Origin: Aeromonas tecta | GTDB taxonomy: Bacteria > Pseudomonadota > Gammaproteobacteria > Enterobacterales > Aeromonadaceae | Length of the DNA: 64,000 nt | Direction of reading: 5' to 3' | Assembly (NCBI RefSeq): GCF_000820185.1 | Contig: NZ_CDCA01000025.1 | Span: forward strand, 357,169-421,168 | Shown: in pieces, positions 54,942 to 63,383 of the stretch | How the letters are laid out: every line of letters begins with the position of its first letter | Numbering within the stretch: the stretch's first letter is position 1 | Translations under genes and position numbers: made by a program | The notes under the pieces: generated by a model | Seen by the model: the letters and a program-made list of their open reading frames with translations, nothing else | What the model was told of the DNA's origin: nothing | Database searches by the model: none

Positions 54942-55832
54942 TCAGGGGGCTTCGCTGAACACCCCGGTGGAGAGGTAGCGATCCCCCCGATCGCAGATGA
55001 TGGCGACCACGACCCCTTGGCTTAGCTCGGCGGCCACCCGCAGGGCCCCGGCCACGGCGCCACCCGAGCTGACCCCGCAGCAGACGCCCTCTTCCCGCGC
55101 CAGTCGGCGCATCATGGTGAGGGATTCCTCCAGCGTCACGTCCAGCACCCGATCGACCCGCTCTGGCTCGAAGATGGTGGGCTGATAGGCGGCGGGCCAG
55201 CGGCGGATCCCGGGGATCTGGCTCCCCTCTGCCGGTTGCAGGCCGACCACCTCGACGGCAGGGTTCTGCTCCTTGAGGTAACGAGAGACGCCCATGATGG
55301 TGCCGGTTGTGCCCATGGCCGAGACGAAGTGAGTGATTGCCCCCTCGCTCTGGCGCCAGATCTCGGGACCGGTCGACAGATAGTGGGCATCCGGGTTGGC
55401 CGGGTTGTTGAATTGATCGAGCACCAGCCCCTCACCGCGCGCCTGCATGGCAAGGGCCAGATCGCGCGCCCCTTCCATGCCATCGTCCACCAGCACCAGC
55501 TCGGCGCCATAGGCCTGCATGGCGTCGCGCCGCTCCTGGCTCATGTTGCTGGGCATGATGAGCCGCATGGGGTAGCCCCTGGCAGCCGCCACCATGGCGA
55601 GCGCTATGCCGGTGTTGCCGGAGGTGGCCTCGATCAGCCGCTCTCCTGGGCGCAAGCGACCACTCACCTCCGCCGCCTTGATGAGGTTGAGTGCCGGCCT
55701 GTCCTTGACCGAGCCGGCGGGGTTGTTGCCCTCCAGCTTCACCAGCAGGGTCACGCCTGGGTGAGGATTGATGCGCTGCAACCGCAGCAGCGGGGTATTG
55801 CCGATCAGGCTGTCCAGGGTGGCGAAGGTCAT
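54942..55832 (-). CDS. cysM: Cysteine synthase B (O-acetylserine sulfhydrylase B)
   Basis: The 296-residue PLP enzyme has the Schiff-base Lys in LEGNNPAGSVKDRPAL, the phosphate-binding EATSGNTGIALAM and the CysM-type MSQERRDAMQAYGAELVLV. C-terminal motifs VSSGGAVAGALRVA and ICDRGDRYLSTGVF also match CysM rather than CysK. It makes cysteine from O-acetylserine and sulfide or thiosulfate. The ATG at 55832 (MTFATLDSLIGNTPLLRL) is preferred over the one at 55844, which overlaps the ribosome-binding site. Confidence 0.95.
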   Translation of the reverse strand: MTFATLDSLIGNTPLLRLQRINPHPGVTLLVKLEGNNPAGSVKDRPALNLIKAAEVSGRLRPGERLIEATSGNTGIALAMVAAARGYPMRLIMPSNMSQERRDAMQAYGAELVLVDDGMEGARDLALAMQARGEGLVLDQFNNPANPDAHYLSTGPEIWRQSEGAITHFVSAMGTTGTIMGVSRYLKEQNPAVEVVGLQPAEGSQIPGIRRWPAAYQPTIFEPERVDRVLDVTLEESLTMMRRLAREEGVCCGVSSGGAVAGALRVAAELSQGVVVAIICDRGDRYLSTGVFSEAP

Positions 55833-56022
55833 AATGGGATCCATCCTCTGTTAACTGTTCTATACCTTGGCAAGCGGGTCGCTCGCAGGCTGGCCAGTGT
55901 AAGCGAGCGCCATCAACAGGCAAAGGCCACGACTGACAAAGAGCGCTACAGACAAAAAGCCATGTTGGCAAAGACCGGCCAGCATGTTCTGATCACCCTT
56001 CCCCATCCTTTGAGGAGCCAAC

Positions 56023-56280
56023 ATGGACGACATCATTCATCAGGCCGACCAGCAGCAGTTTATCTGCGTGGTCGACGGCAAGACCTCCCGGCTCAGCTAC
56101 CGCATGCTCGATCCCGATACCGTCGATGCTTGCAGCACCCTGGTGCCAAGCGAGCTGAGGGGGCGGGGCATTGCCGACAAGCTGGCTCGTCACTTCTATG
56201 ACTGGAGTCAGGCGCAGGGGCTGGCCATAGTGGCCAGTTGCAGCTACATCGATGTCTGGTTGCGTCGCAATGCAAAGTGA
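56023..56280 (+). CDS. Small GNAT-like N-acetyltransferase (YjdJ-type)
   Basis: The 85-residue protein matches short GNAT proteins with the acetyl-CoA loop ELRGRGIADKLARHF (residues 45-59). It resembles E. coli YjdJ-type proteins of similar size. Good site GAGGAG before the ATG. The next gene starts inside its 3' end (eleven-base overlap). Confidence 0.85.
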   Translation: MDDIIHQADQQQFICVVDGKTSRLSYRMLDPDTVDACSTLVPSELRGRGIADKLARHFYDWSQAQGLAIVASCSYIDVWLRRNAK

Positions 56281-56854
56281 CACCCAGATCCTCCAGGATG
56301 CGCATCTACAATTGCGAACCGAAGCCTTGCTGCGGGCCGATCCGCTGCGCATGGCCTGCCTGCGGGCGGCGCGTGAGCTGGCCCTGCCCGACTGGGCGCT
56401 GGGGGCCGGCTTTGTGCGTAACCTCATCTGGGATCACCTGCACCAGAAAGCAGTCCCTACCCCGCTCAACGATCTGGATCTTGTCTACCTGGATAAAACC
56501 GATCCGGATGGGTTGGCGGAAGCCGATCACGAGGCCTGGCTAGCGGCTCGGCTGCCGGATCAGCACTGGGAAGTGCGCAATCAGGCGCGCATGCACCTGC
56601 GGCAACAGGTTTCTCCTTTCGGGAGCAGTCTGGAAGCCCTCAGCCACTGGGTGGAGACCCCCACCTGCATCGGGGTCAGGTTGCTACCCAATGACGAATT
56701 CGCCTGGCTGGCGCCTTATGGTTTCGGCCACAACTGGTCACTGCGAGTGAGTGCTAACCCGAGATGTCGCCAGGAGAGTCAGGTATTCGTGCAACGCATC
56801 CTGACGAAACGCTGGCAACAGATCTGGCCCGACCTTGAAGTGATATGGCCATAA
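56270..56854 (+). CDS. NTP_transf_6 (DUF925) family nucleotidyltransferase-like protein
   Basis: The 194-residue protein has the family pattern ALPDWALGAGFVRNLIWDHL, followed by PLNDLDLVYLD (two acidic residues typical of nucleotidyltransferases) and C-terminal YGFGHNWSLRVSANP. The substrate is unknown. The ATG at 56270 overlaps the GNAT gene, so the two are translated together. Confidence 0.85.
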   Translation: MQSDTQILQDAHLQLRTEALLRADPLRMACLRAARELALPDWALGAGFVRNLIWDHLHQKAVPTPLNDLDLVYLDKTDPDGLAEADHEAWLAARLPDQHWEVRNQARMHLRQQVSPFGSSLEALSHWVETPTCIGVRLLPNDEFAWLAPYGFGHNWSLRVSANPRCRQESQVFVQRILTKRWQQIWPDLEVIWP

Positions 56855-56924
56855 CGCCGTTGCAATGCCCCGCCATGCATGGGCAAACTACGAAAAAGCT
56901 GTTTATAACTCAATGGGTTAATTA

Positions 56925-58748
56925 ATGCGCGACTTCTTCTCTCTCGAACGCTGGCTGCCGGGCCTCGCCGCCCTGCTGCAATATCAGCGGGCCTGGCTGG
57001 TGCCGGACCTTCGCGCTGGCCTGTCGGTGGCCGCGGTAGCATTGCCCGTGGCCATCGCCTATGCCGAACTCGCCGGGGTCGGCGCCATCGTCGGCCTCTA
57101 CTCCTGCATCCTGCCCATGCTGGTCTATGCCCTGTTTGGCACCTCCCGTCAGCTCATCGTCGGCCCGGATGCCGCCACCTGCGCCGTCATCGCCGCCGTG
57201 GTCACCCCGCTCGCCGCCGGGAGCGCCACCTTGCAGTGGCAATTGGTGATGACCATGACCGCCATGACCGGCTTCTGGTGCCTCATCGCCAGCCGCTTCA
57301 AGCTGGGGGTGCTGGCAGATTTCCTCTCCCGCCCCATCCTGATGGGACTGCTCAACGGGGTGGCCATCACCATCATGGTGGGCCAGCTCTCCAAGATCTT
57401 CGGCTTCACCTTCAGCGAACGTTACCTCATCGAGCGGATCCTCAACGGCACCCACTACATTACCCAGACCCACCTGCCGACTCTGGGGATGAGCCTGACG
57501 GCCCTGCTGACCTTGCTGCTATCCAAGCGCTACAAACCGGCCTGGCCCTCCTCCATGGTGGCCATGGTGGTGACGGCGGCGCTGGTGTGGGCACTGGATC
57601 TCGCTCGCTTCGACATCGCCACCCTGGGCGCCATTGGCTCTGGCCTGCCTGAATTCCAGATGCCGGAGTTCCCCCCCGGCCTGATGCGCGAACTGGTACT
57701 GCCCGCCCTCAACCTCGCCATGGTGAGCTTCGTCTCCATGATGCTGACCGCCCGCAGCTTCGCCGCCAAGAATGGCTACGAGATCGATGCCGACAAGGAG
57801 TTCCGGGCGCTCGGGATGGCCAACCTGGCCTCGGCCCTCTCCCAGGGCTTTGCCATCAGCGGCGCAGATTCACGCACCGCGGTCAACGATGCCAACGGCG
57901 GCAAGAGCCAGCTGGTTTCCATCATTGCCGCCCTCATCATCGCCCTGGTCACCTTCTACCTGACGGCACCGCTGCAATACATCCCCACCGCCGCCCTCGG
58001 CGTGGTGCTGGTGATGGCCTCACTGTCGCTGACCGATTTTCGCGGCCTCTGGGCCCTGCGCCACTCGGACAGATCCGCCTTCTGGCTGGCGCTGGTCACC
58101 TTCATCAGCGTGCTGACCATGGGGGTGATCCCGGGGATCACCCTCGCCGTCCTGCTGGGACTGTTCCAGTTCCTGCGCAACGTGATGCGCCCCACCGATC
58201 AGCTGCTCGGCATGGATGATGAGGGGGTTGTGCGCACCCTGGGAGACAACGAACAGGCCAAGGCCATTCCCGGTATCCTGGTCTATCGCTTCAACTCGCC
58301 GCTCACCTACTTCAACGCCCCCTACTTCAAGCGGCGGGTGCTGGCGCTGCTGGTGCAGGATCCCCGCAGTCCCAAGTGCCTGGTGATCGACGCCGTCGCC
58401 TGTTTCACCCATCAGGACATCAGCGTGATGAGCATGGTGGGGGAGCTGCACAAGGAACTTAAACGGCGGGGCATCCACATGGTGATGGCCGGCCGCCATG
58501 GCCAGATGACCCACTGGCTGCAGCAGGCCGGGATCCGGGTTGGCGACGAGGGGATTGCCCTCAGCCCCGACATGTATCAGGCACTGCGCATGACCCGTTG
58601 CTACCGCGAGCCGGTGTTCAAGGATGACGAGGCGCCAGAGAGCACCACCGATGCCCTGCTCTCACGCTGGCCCCAGGACGAGGCACTGCCTGACTCGGCG
58701 CGGCTGACCCTGCCTTCCGAGCAGGAGGCGGGCTCGGCTCCGGCCTGA
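56925..58748 (+). CDS. SulP-family inorganic anion transporter with STAS domain
   Basis: The 607-residue protein has about twelve membrane helices (residues 35-430), the SulP signature region (VAVALPVAIAYAELAGVGAIVGLYS), the G-x-T/S-R-x3 core (SGADSRTAVNDANGGKSQL) and a cytoplasmic STAS domain (about 455-560: LVIDAVACFTHQDISVMSMV). It may carry sulfate, bicarbonate or another anion. The C-terminus is Glu/Ala/Pro rich. No carbonic anhydrase is fused or adjacent. Confidence 0.92.
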   Translation: MRDFFSLERWLPGLAALLQYQRAWLVPDLRAGLSVAAVALPVAIAYAELAGVGAIVGLYSCILPMLVYALFGTSRQLIVGPDAATCAVIAAVVTPLAAGSATLQWQLVMTMTAMTGFWCLIASRFKLGVLADFLSRPILMGLLNGVAITIMVGQLSKIFGFTFSERYLIERILNGTHYITQTHLPTLGMSLTALLTLLLSKRYKPAWPSSMVAMVVTAALVWALDLARFDIATLGAIGSGLPEFQMPEFPPGLMRELVLPALNLAMVSFVSMMLTARSFAAKNGYEIDADKEFRALGMANLASALSQGFAISGADSRTAVNDANGGKSQLVSIIAALIIALVTFYLTAPLQYIPTAALGVVLVMASLSLTDFRGLWALRHSDRSAFWLALVTFISVLTMGVIPGITLAVLLGLFQFLRNVMRPTDQLLGMDDEGVVRTLGDNEQAKAIPGILVYRFNSPLTYFNAPYFKRRVLALLVQDPRSPKCLVIDAVACFTHQDISVMSMVGELHKELKRRGIHMVMAGRHGQMTHWLQQAGIRVGDEGIALSPDMYQALRMTRCYREPVFKDDEAPESTTDALLSRWPQDEALPDSARLTLPSEQEAGSAPA

Positions 58749-58765
58749 CTCAGCCTGGCTGAGTC
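58747..58765. other. Hairpin after the SulP gene
   Basis: A perfect eight-base inverted repeat (GACTCAGC around CTG). There is no T-run, so it is not a classical terminator. Confidence 0.45.
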
Positions 58766-58875
58766 TGCCATCCCCAGCCGCTGGCAGGCTCAGCCATTGC
58801 ACCGCTCAGACTCTTGGTGTTAAATGCCCGTCCAGATGGCACTGACGAGTGCCATCCTCCCTATTTGGATATGCC

Positions 58876-60222
58876 ATGCAGACTCAATCCCACGCAGGCC
58901 CGGGCACGCTCTTCGCCCTGACCTGGCCACTGTTCATCGATCTCGCCCTGCACTTTTTGACCGGGGCCCTCAACACCTTCATGGTGGGACACGTCTCCTA
59001 TCAGGGTGTCGCGGCGCTGGCGGTCGGCAACCAGGTGTTCGATCTCGCCATCACCCTGTTCAGCTTCGTCAGCATAGGTACCAGCGTGGTGATCACCCAG
59101 TATCTGGGGGCGGGGAACAAGGAACAAGCGCGGGTAGTCATCCACACCGCCATCGGCTTCAACCTGCTGGTGGGTCTGGTGGCCGCGGTGGGGGTCATGG
59201 CCGGCGCCAGCACCATGCTGGCGCTGATGAACCTGCCTGCCCACCTGATGGGTGACGCCACCCTTTACTTGCAAATCATCGGTCTGTGCCTGCTGCCGGA
59301 GGCGGCGGCGCTCTGCCTGGCCGCCACCCTGCGTGCCCACGGTCACACCCGTCAGGCCATGTACGTGACCCTGATAGTCAACCTCATCACCTTCGTCGGC
59401 AACCTGCTGCTGCTCTACGGCTGGTTCGGCCTGCCGCAACTCGGGGTGGCCGGGGTCGCCATCAGCACGGTAGCGGGTCGCATCGTCGGCGTGGTGCTGT
59501 TGGTGTGGCTGGTTACTCGCAAGACGGGCATCAAGTTGCGACTGCCGGAGATAGTGCGTCCGAGCAAGGCCATGCTGGACAAGGTGCTGCACATCGGCCT
59601 GCCGGCGGCGGGGGAGAACCTCTCCTGGATGCTGCAGTTCATGGTGGTAACGGCCTTTGTCGGCCTGCTCGGCGACAAGGCGCTGGCGACCCAGTCCTAC
59701 TTCTTCCAGATCTGCCTGTTCATCTTGCTGTTCGGCCTCTCCATCGGCCTTGGCAACGAGATCATCATCGGCCATCTGGCGGGGGCGCGCCGTTTCGAGC
59801 AGGCCTACAACCAGCTGCTCAAGAGTCTCAAGCTCGGGCTCATAGTGACAACCCTGATCGCCATCGCCGCGGCCCTGAACGGCCGCGCCATCATCAGCCT
59901 GTTCACCGACGATCCCGACATCATCACCCAGGTGGCCCAGCTGTTTCTCATCAGCCTCATCCTCGAGCCCGGCCGCACCTTCAACCTGGTGGTGATCAAC
60001 GCCCTGCGTGCCACCGGGGATGCCCGTTTCCCGCTCTACATGGCGCTCGTCTCCATGTGGGGGATTGCCGTTCCCCTCGCCTATTTCCTTGGTATCATGC
60101 AAGGTTATGGCCTGGTCGGCATCTGGTTGGCCCTTGCCTGCGATGAGTGGGTACGCGGTCTGGCCATGTTCTGGCGCTGGCGCAGTCGCCGCTGGCAAAA
60201 CAAAATCCTAGTTGAAACATAA
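58876..60222 (+). CDS. MATE-family multidrug/cation efflux transporter
   Basis: The 448-residue protein has twelve hydrophobic segments in two MatE halves (about 15-225 and 240-440); typical sequence includes FMVGHVSYQGVAALAVGNQVFDL near the first helices. It is expected to export cationic compounds by Na+ or H+ antiport. ATG at 58876 is preferred over the upstream one at 58849. The next gene begins 11 bases after its stop and is probably co-transcribed. Confidence 0.9.
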   Translation: MQTQSHAGPGTLFALTWPLFIDLALHFLTGALNTFMVGHVSYQGVAALAVGNQVFDLAITLFSFVSIGTSVVITQYLGAGNKEQARVVIHTAIGFNLLVGLVAAVGVMAGASTMLALMNLPAHLMGDATLYLQIIGLCLLPEAAALCLAATLRAHGHTRQAMYVTLIVNLITFVGNLLLLYGWFGLPQLGVAGVAISTVAGRIVGVVLLVWLVTRKTGIKLRLPEIVRPSKAMLDKVLHIGLPAAGENLSWMLQFMVVTAFVGLLGDKALATQSYFFQICLFILLFGLSIGLGNEIIIGHLAGARRFEQAYNQLLKSLKLGLIVTTLIAIAAALNGRAIISLFTDDPDIITQVAQLFLISLILEPGRTFNLVVINALRATGDARFPLYMALVSMWGIAVPLAYFLGIMQGYGLVGIWLALACDEWVRGLAMFWRWRSRRWQNKILVET

Positions 60223-60233
60223 GCGGAATCAGA

Positions 60234-60833
60234 ATGAAGAAAATCGGACTCTTGTTGGCTACTCTGCTGCTCAGCTCGCTGGCCATGGCACAAACTGGCG
60301 CCACTGCCACCAAGGCGCCCAAAGCGTCGTCTCCCAAAATCTGGTACGTGGCCCCCATCGTCATCGACGAGACCAGCGAGGCGCAAAAGGCGCTGACCAA
60401 GGATTTCATGGCCCAGATGATCAAGACCATCAAGATCAATGAGTACCAGACCGGCAAGGCCCTCGGCAAGACCCAGGATCCCAAGTGGCTGATCCGTACC
60501 AAGCTGCTGCCGGTAAGCCAAGAGCCACTGGTAGGCAAGAAACACCCGCAGGGCCTCACCTACGGCAAGGGTACTCCCACCCAGGAGATCGTCGGCGAAC
60601 TCATCATGAACGGCACCCTGGTGGCCCATGTTGGTCAGGGCTGGCGTGAGCCCATAGTCCCCGGCACCCCGGTGGCCGAGAAGATCACCATCGCCAACTA
60701 CCAGTACGCCATAGGCAATGAAGCCAAGGCGCCGGATCTGGAAGAGCTGGCGGCGCAGATCGGCTTCGAAGTGGGCAAGGTGATCGCCCGTGACGGCAAG
60801 CCGCTGCCCGAGAAGAAAAAGAAAAAAGAGTAA
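60234..60833 (+). CDS. Secreted/periplasmic protein of unknown function
   Basis: The 199-residue protein has a Sec signal peptide (residues 1-19, AMA then QTG). The mature part is mixed alpha/beta without a recognised domain (WYVAPIVIDETSEAQKALTKDF, PTQEIVGELIMNGTLVAHV) and it ends in a Lys/Glu-rich tail (PLPEKKKKKE). It follows the MATE gene by 11 bases, so it may serve the same process. A terminator follows. Confidence 0.75.
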   Translation: MKKIGLLLATLLLSSLAMAQTGATATKAPKASSPKIWYVAPIVIDETSEAQKALTKDFMAQMIKTIKINEYQTGKALGKTQDPKWLIRTKLLPVSQEPLVGKKHPQGLTYGKGTPTQEIVGELIMNGTLVAHVGQGWREPIVPGTPVAEKITIANYQYAIGNEAKAPDLEELAAQIGFEVGKVIARDGKPLPEKKKKKE

Positions 60834-60853
60834 AACGCATCTGCTTTGCAACG

Positions 60854-60875
60854 AGGGGCCGCTGGCCCCTTTTTG
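60854..60875 (+). terminator. Terminator after the secreted protein gene
   Basis: Stem AGGGGCC/GGCCCCT with loop GCT, then a T-run. Confidence 0.88.
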
Positions 60876-61106
60876 CTTTTCGTGAGTGTCATGATGTGGT
60901 CACAAACGTGACGTCCCTCCCGATTCAGCGCACTCCCTCTTACTCATAAATCCCTTATCAGCTTGTGATTCAATCAGTTAAAAAACATCTTCGCGGCGCA
61001 GTAAACCATTGCCCCCGAATTTGAGCCCGATCACATTTATCTGCCGACGTTAGGGGTAGTTTGAAGGTCAAGGCACAATCAAACGACAACAAGGAGGCTT
61101 CATTAC

Positions 61107-61322
61107 ATGTTCCCTGAGTACAGAGATCTCATCTCGAAACTGAAGAGCAGTGATGTCCATTTCCAGCAGAAGTTTGACTTGCACAACGACCTGGATGCGG
61201 AGATTAGAAAACTGGAAAAGCATCACGCCAGCGACTACAGCTCCGAGGTGAAGGATCTGAAAAAACAGAAACTTAAACTGAAAGAGGAGATATACGACAT
61301 CCTCAAACAACATCCACATTAG
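61107..61322 (+). CDS. DUF465 family coiled-coil protein (YdcH-type)
   Basis: The 71-residue protein begins MFPEYRDLISKLKSSDVHF and is predicted almost entirely helical and coiled, typical of DUF465 (YdcH). The function is not known. A strong AAGGAGG site stands before the ATG. A terminator follows. Confidence 0.9.
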   Translation: MFPEYRDLISKLKSSDVHFQQKFDLHNDLDAEIRKLEKHHASDYSSEVKDLKKQKLKLKEEIYDILKQHPH

Positions 61323-61360
61323 ACGCCTCGACGAATACCCGGATAAGCAACTTATCCCCC

Positions 61361-61385
61361 AGCCCGGCTCATAGCCGGGCTTTTT
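61361..61385 (+). terminator. Terminator of the DUF465 gene
   Basis: Stem AGCCCGGCT/AGCCGGGCT with loop CAT, then five T. Confidence 0.92.
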
Positions 61386-61496
61386 ATTACGCATCCCCCA
61401 GGTGCGTGCCTTCCCGCCCTCTCCCCCATTGAAGGCTTGGTTGGCGCCCCCAAGCCGGTTAACATCTGCCCTCTCGCGATCAACAAGGACCCGGAC

Positions 61497-63305
61497 ATGC
61501 CAAGGCTCGACAGCATTCATCTCTACCCCATCAAATCGACGGCAGGCATGCCACTCTCTCGCGCCCTAGTGACCGAAGAAGGCCTGCTGGGGGATCGCCG
61601 CTACATGGTGGTCAAACCGGACGGCAGCTTCATCACCGCCCGCACCCATCCCCAGTTGCAGCTGGTCGCGGCCTCGCCCATCGAGGGCGGCTTGCTGCTG
61701 CGCTATCCGGGCCAGGATCCCCTCAACCTGCAAGAGCATGAATTCAGCCGGGCTCCCCAGGTCACCGGAGTCTGGAGCGACAGCTTCAATGCCCTGCGCA
61801 CCACGGCCCTGGCCGATGGCTGGCTGAGTCGCGTCGCGGGGGAGCCGGTACGCCTGCTCTGGCTGGGGGAAACCTCGGATCGCTTCAGAACCAAAATTGG
61901 CACCAGAGTCAGCTTCGCCGACGGCTACCCGCTGCTGCTCATCAGTCAGGCCTCCCTTGAGGATCTCAACCTCAGATCCGATGCCCTGCATCAGATGAGC
62001 CAGTTTCGCACCAACCTGGTGGCAAGCGACACCAGGCCGTTCGAGGAGGATGGCTGGAAGCGGATCCGCATCGGTGAGGTGGAGTTTTTGGTGTCCAAAC
62101 CCTGTAGCCGCTGCATCATGACCACGGTGGAGCCCGGCAGCGATCGCTTCAACGCCCTCAAGGAGCCGCTCGCCACCCTGACCCGTTATCGCCGTGGCGA
62201 AGATGGCGAGGTCTATTTCGGCCAGAATCTGGTGGCCCTGAACGAGGGCTGGATTGAGGCAGGCAGCGAGATAGAGGTGCTGGAGCGCGCCCGTCCGCCG
62301 GTCTATCCCAACGGGGCGCCGAAGAAGCGGGAGCTGGTCTGCGTGGCCCGCGAGCCGCTGGCGCGGGAGCTGGAGACCTTCTGGTTCGAGGCCGCCGACG
62401 GCGAGCCGCTGCCGGACTATTTGCCTGGCCAGCACCTGCCCATCAGCCTGGACATCAAGGGCGAGCGGCTGCAACGGCGCTACACCCTGAGCTCGACGCC
62501 GGATCAGCCGGATCGCTACAGTATCAGCGTCAAGCGACTCGGTGACGGCCGCATCTCCCCCTGGCTGCACAGCCAGCTCAGGGTCGGTGACCGCCTGCTG
62601 GCTGCCCCACCCGCCGGTGATTTCCACTTAGGAACCGAGCGAAAATTGCTGTTGCTCTCGGCAGGCTCCGGCATCACTCCCATGCTCGCCATCGCCCGCA
62701 CCTTGCGGCTGCGCCATGAACTCGACAAGGTGCACTTTATGCACCTGTGCCGCAGCGAGGCCGACATTCCGGCCGCCGCCGAGCTGCATGCCCTCAGCCA
62801 AGCGGGGATGCAACTCACCCTGATCCTGAGCCAGCCCGGCCCCCACTGGCAGGGGCTCAGCGGTCGCCTGAGTCAGCAGCATCTCGCCCGGATCCCGGAC
62901 TTGCTGGCGCGGGAGGTTTTCCTGTGCGGCCCCCACGGCTTTATGAGCGAGGCGGTCGACCAGCTGCGGTCTCTGGGTGTGCCCGCCGAGCACATCAAGC
63001 AGGAGAGCTTCGGCGGCGCCATCCTCTCGGTGGCCCGCCCTCACCAGGCGGTGCAGCTGCGCATCGGCGAGCAGAGCTTTGCCGGCAACAATCAGGGCAC
63101 CATACTGGATCAGGCCCACAAGCAAGGGGTGGAGCTGCCATGGAGCTGCCGCGCCGGTATCTGCGGCAGTTGCAAGCAGACCCTGCTGTCGGGGGAAGTG
63201 GATCACCCGGATGCACCGGCCATCACCGCCGCCGAGCGGGTCGAGGGCAAGATCCTCACCTGCTGCGCCGTACCGCTCACCGATCTGGTGATCGGGCCCC
63301 GCTAA
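61497..63305 (+). CDS. YcbX-like MOSC domain fused to ferredoxin-NAD(P)H reductase and 2Fe-2S domains
   Basis: The 602-residue protein joins a MOSC domain (about 1-270; MOSC N beta-barrel at the start, cofactor-ligand Cys region VSKPCSRCIMTT), an FAD-binding reductase domain (about 280-380, RRYTLSSTP), an NAD(P)-binding domain (LLSAGSGITPMLAI, CGPHGFM) and a C-terminal ferredoxin domain (CRAGICGSCKQTLLSG, ILTCCAVP). E. coli YcbX has only the MOSC and ferredoxin parts and gets electrons from a separate reductase; here the whole electron chain seems to be in one chain. YcbX reduces N-hydroxylated bases such as 6-hydroxylaminopurine. ATG at 61497 gives the family N-terminus. Confidence 0.9.
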   Translation: MPRLDSIHLYPIKSTAGMPLSRALVTEEGLLGDRRYMVVKPDGSFITARTHPQLQLVAASPIEGGLLLRYPGQDPLNLQEHEFSRAPQVTGVWSDSFNALRTTALADGWLSRVAGEPVRLLWLGETSDRFRTKIGTRVSFADGYPLLLISQASLEDLNLRSDALHQMSQFRTNLVASDTRPFEEDGWKRIRIGEVEFLVSKPCSRCIMTTVEPGSDRFNALKEPLATLTRYRRGEDGEVYFGQNLVALNEGWIEAGSEIEVLERARPPVYPNGAPKKRELVCVAREPLARELETFWFEAADGEPLPDYLPGQHLPISLDIKGERLQRRYTLSSTPDQPDRYSISVKRLGDGRISPWLHSQLRVGDRLLAAPPAGDFHLGTERKLLLLSAGSGITPMLAIARTLRLRHELDKVHFMHLCRSEADIPAAAELHALSQAGMQLTLILSQPGPHWQGLSGRLSQQHLARIPDLLAREVFLCGPHGFMSEAVDQLRSLGVPAEHIKQESFGGAILSVARPHQAVQLRIGEQSFAGNNQGTILDQAHKQGVELPWSCRAGICGSCKQTLLSGEVDHPDAPAITAAERVEGKILTCCAVPLTDLVIGPR

Positions 63306-63340
63306 GAGTGAATGCAAGGGCGATGTCGCCCCCAGAAAGC

Positions 63341-63370
63341 AAAATGGCTGCCCTCGGGCAGCCATTTTTT
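63341..63370. terminator. Bidirectional terminator between the YcbX-like gene and htpX
   Basis: A 13-base stem AAAATGGCTGCCC/GGGCAGCCATTTT with a two-base centre and a T-run on plus. Confidence 0.9.
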
Positions 63371-63383
63371 ATTGCGATGACGC

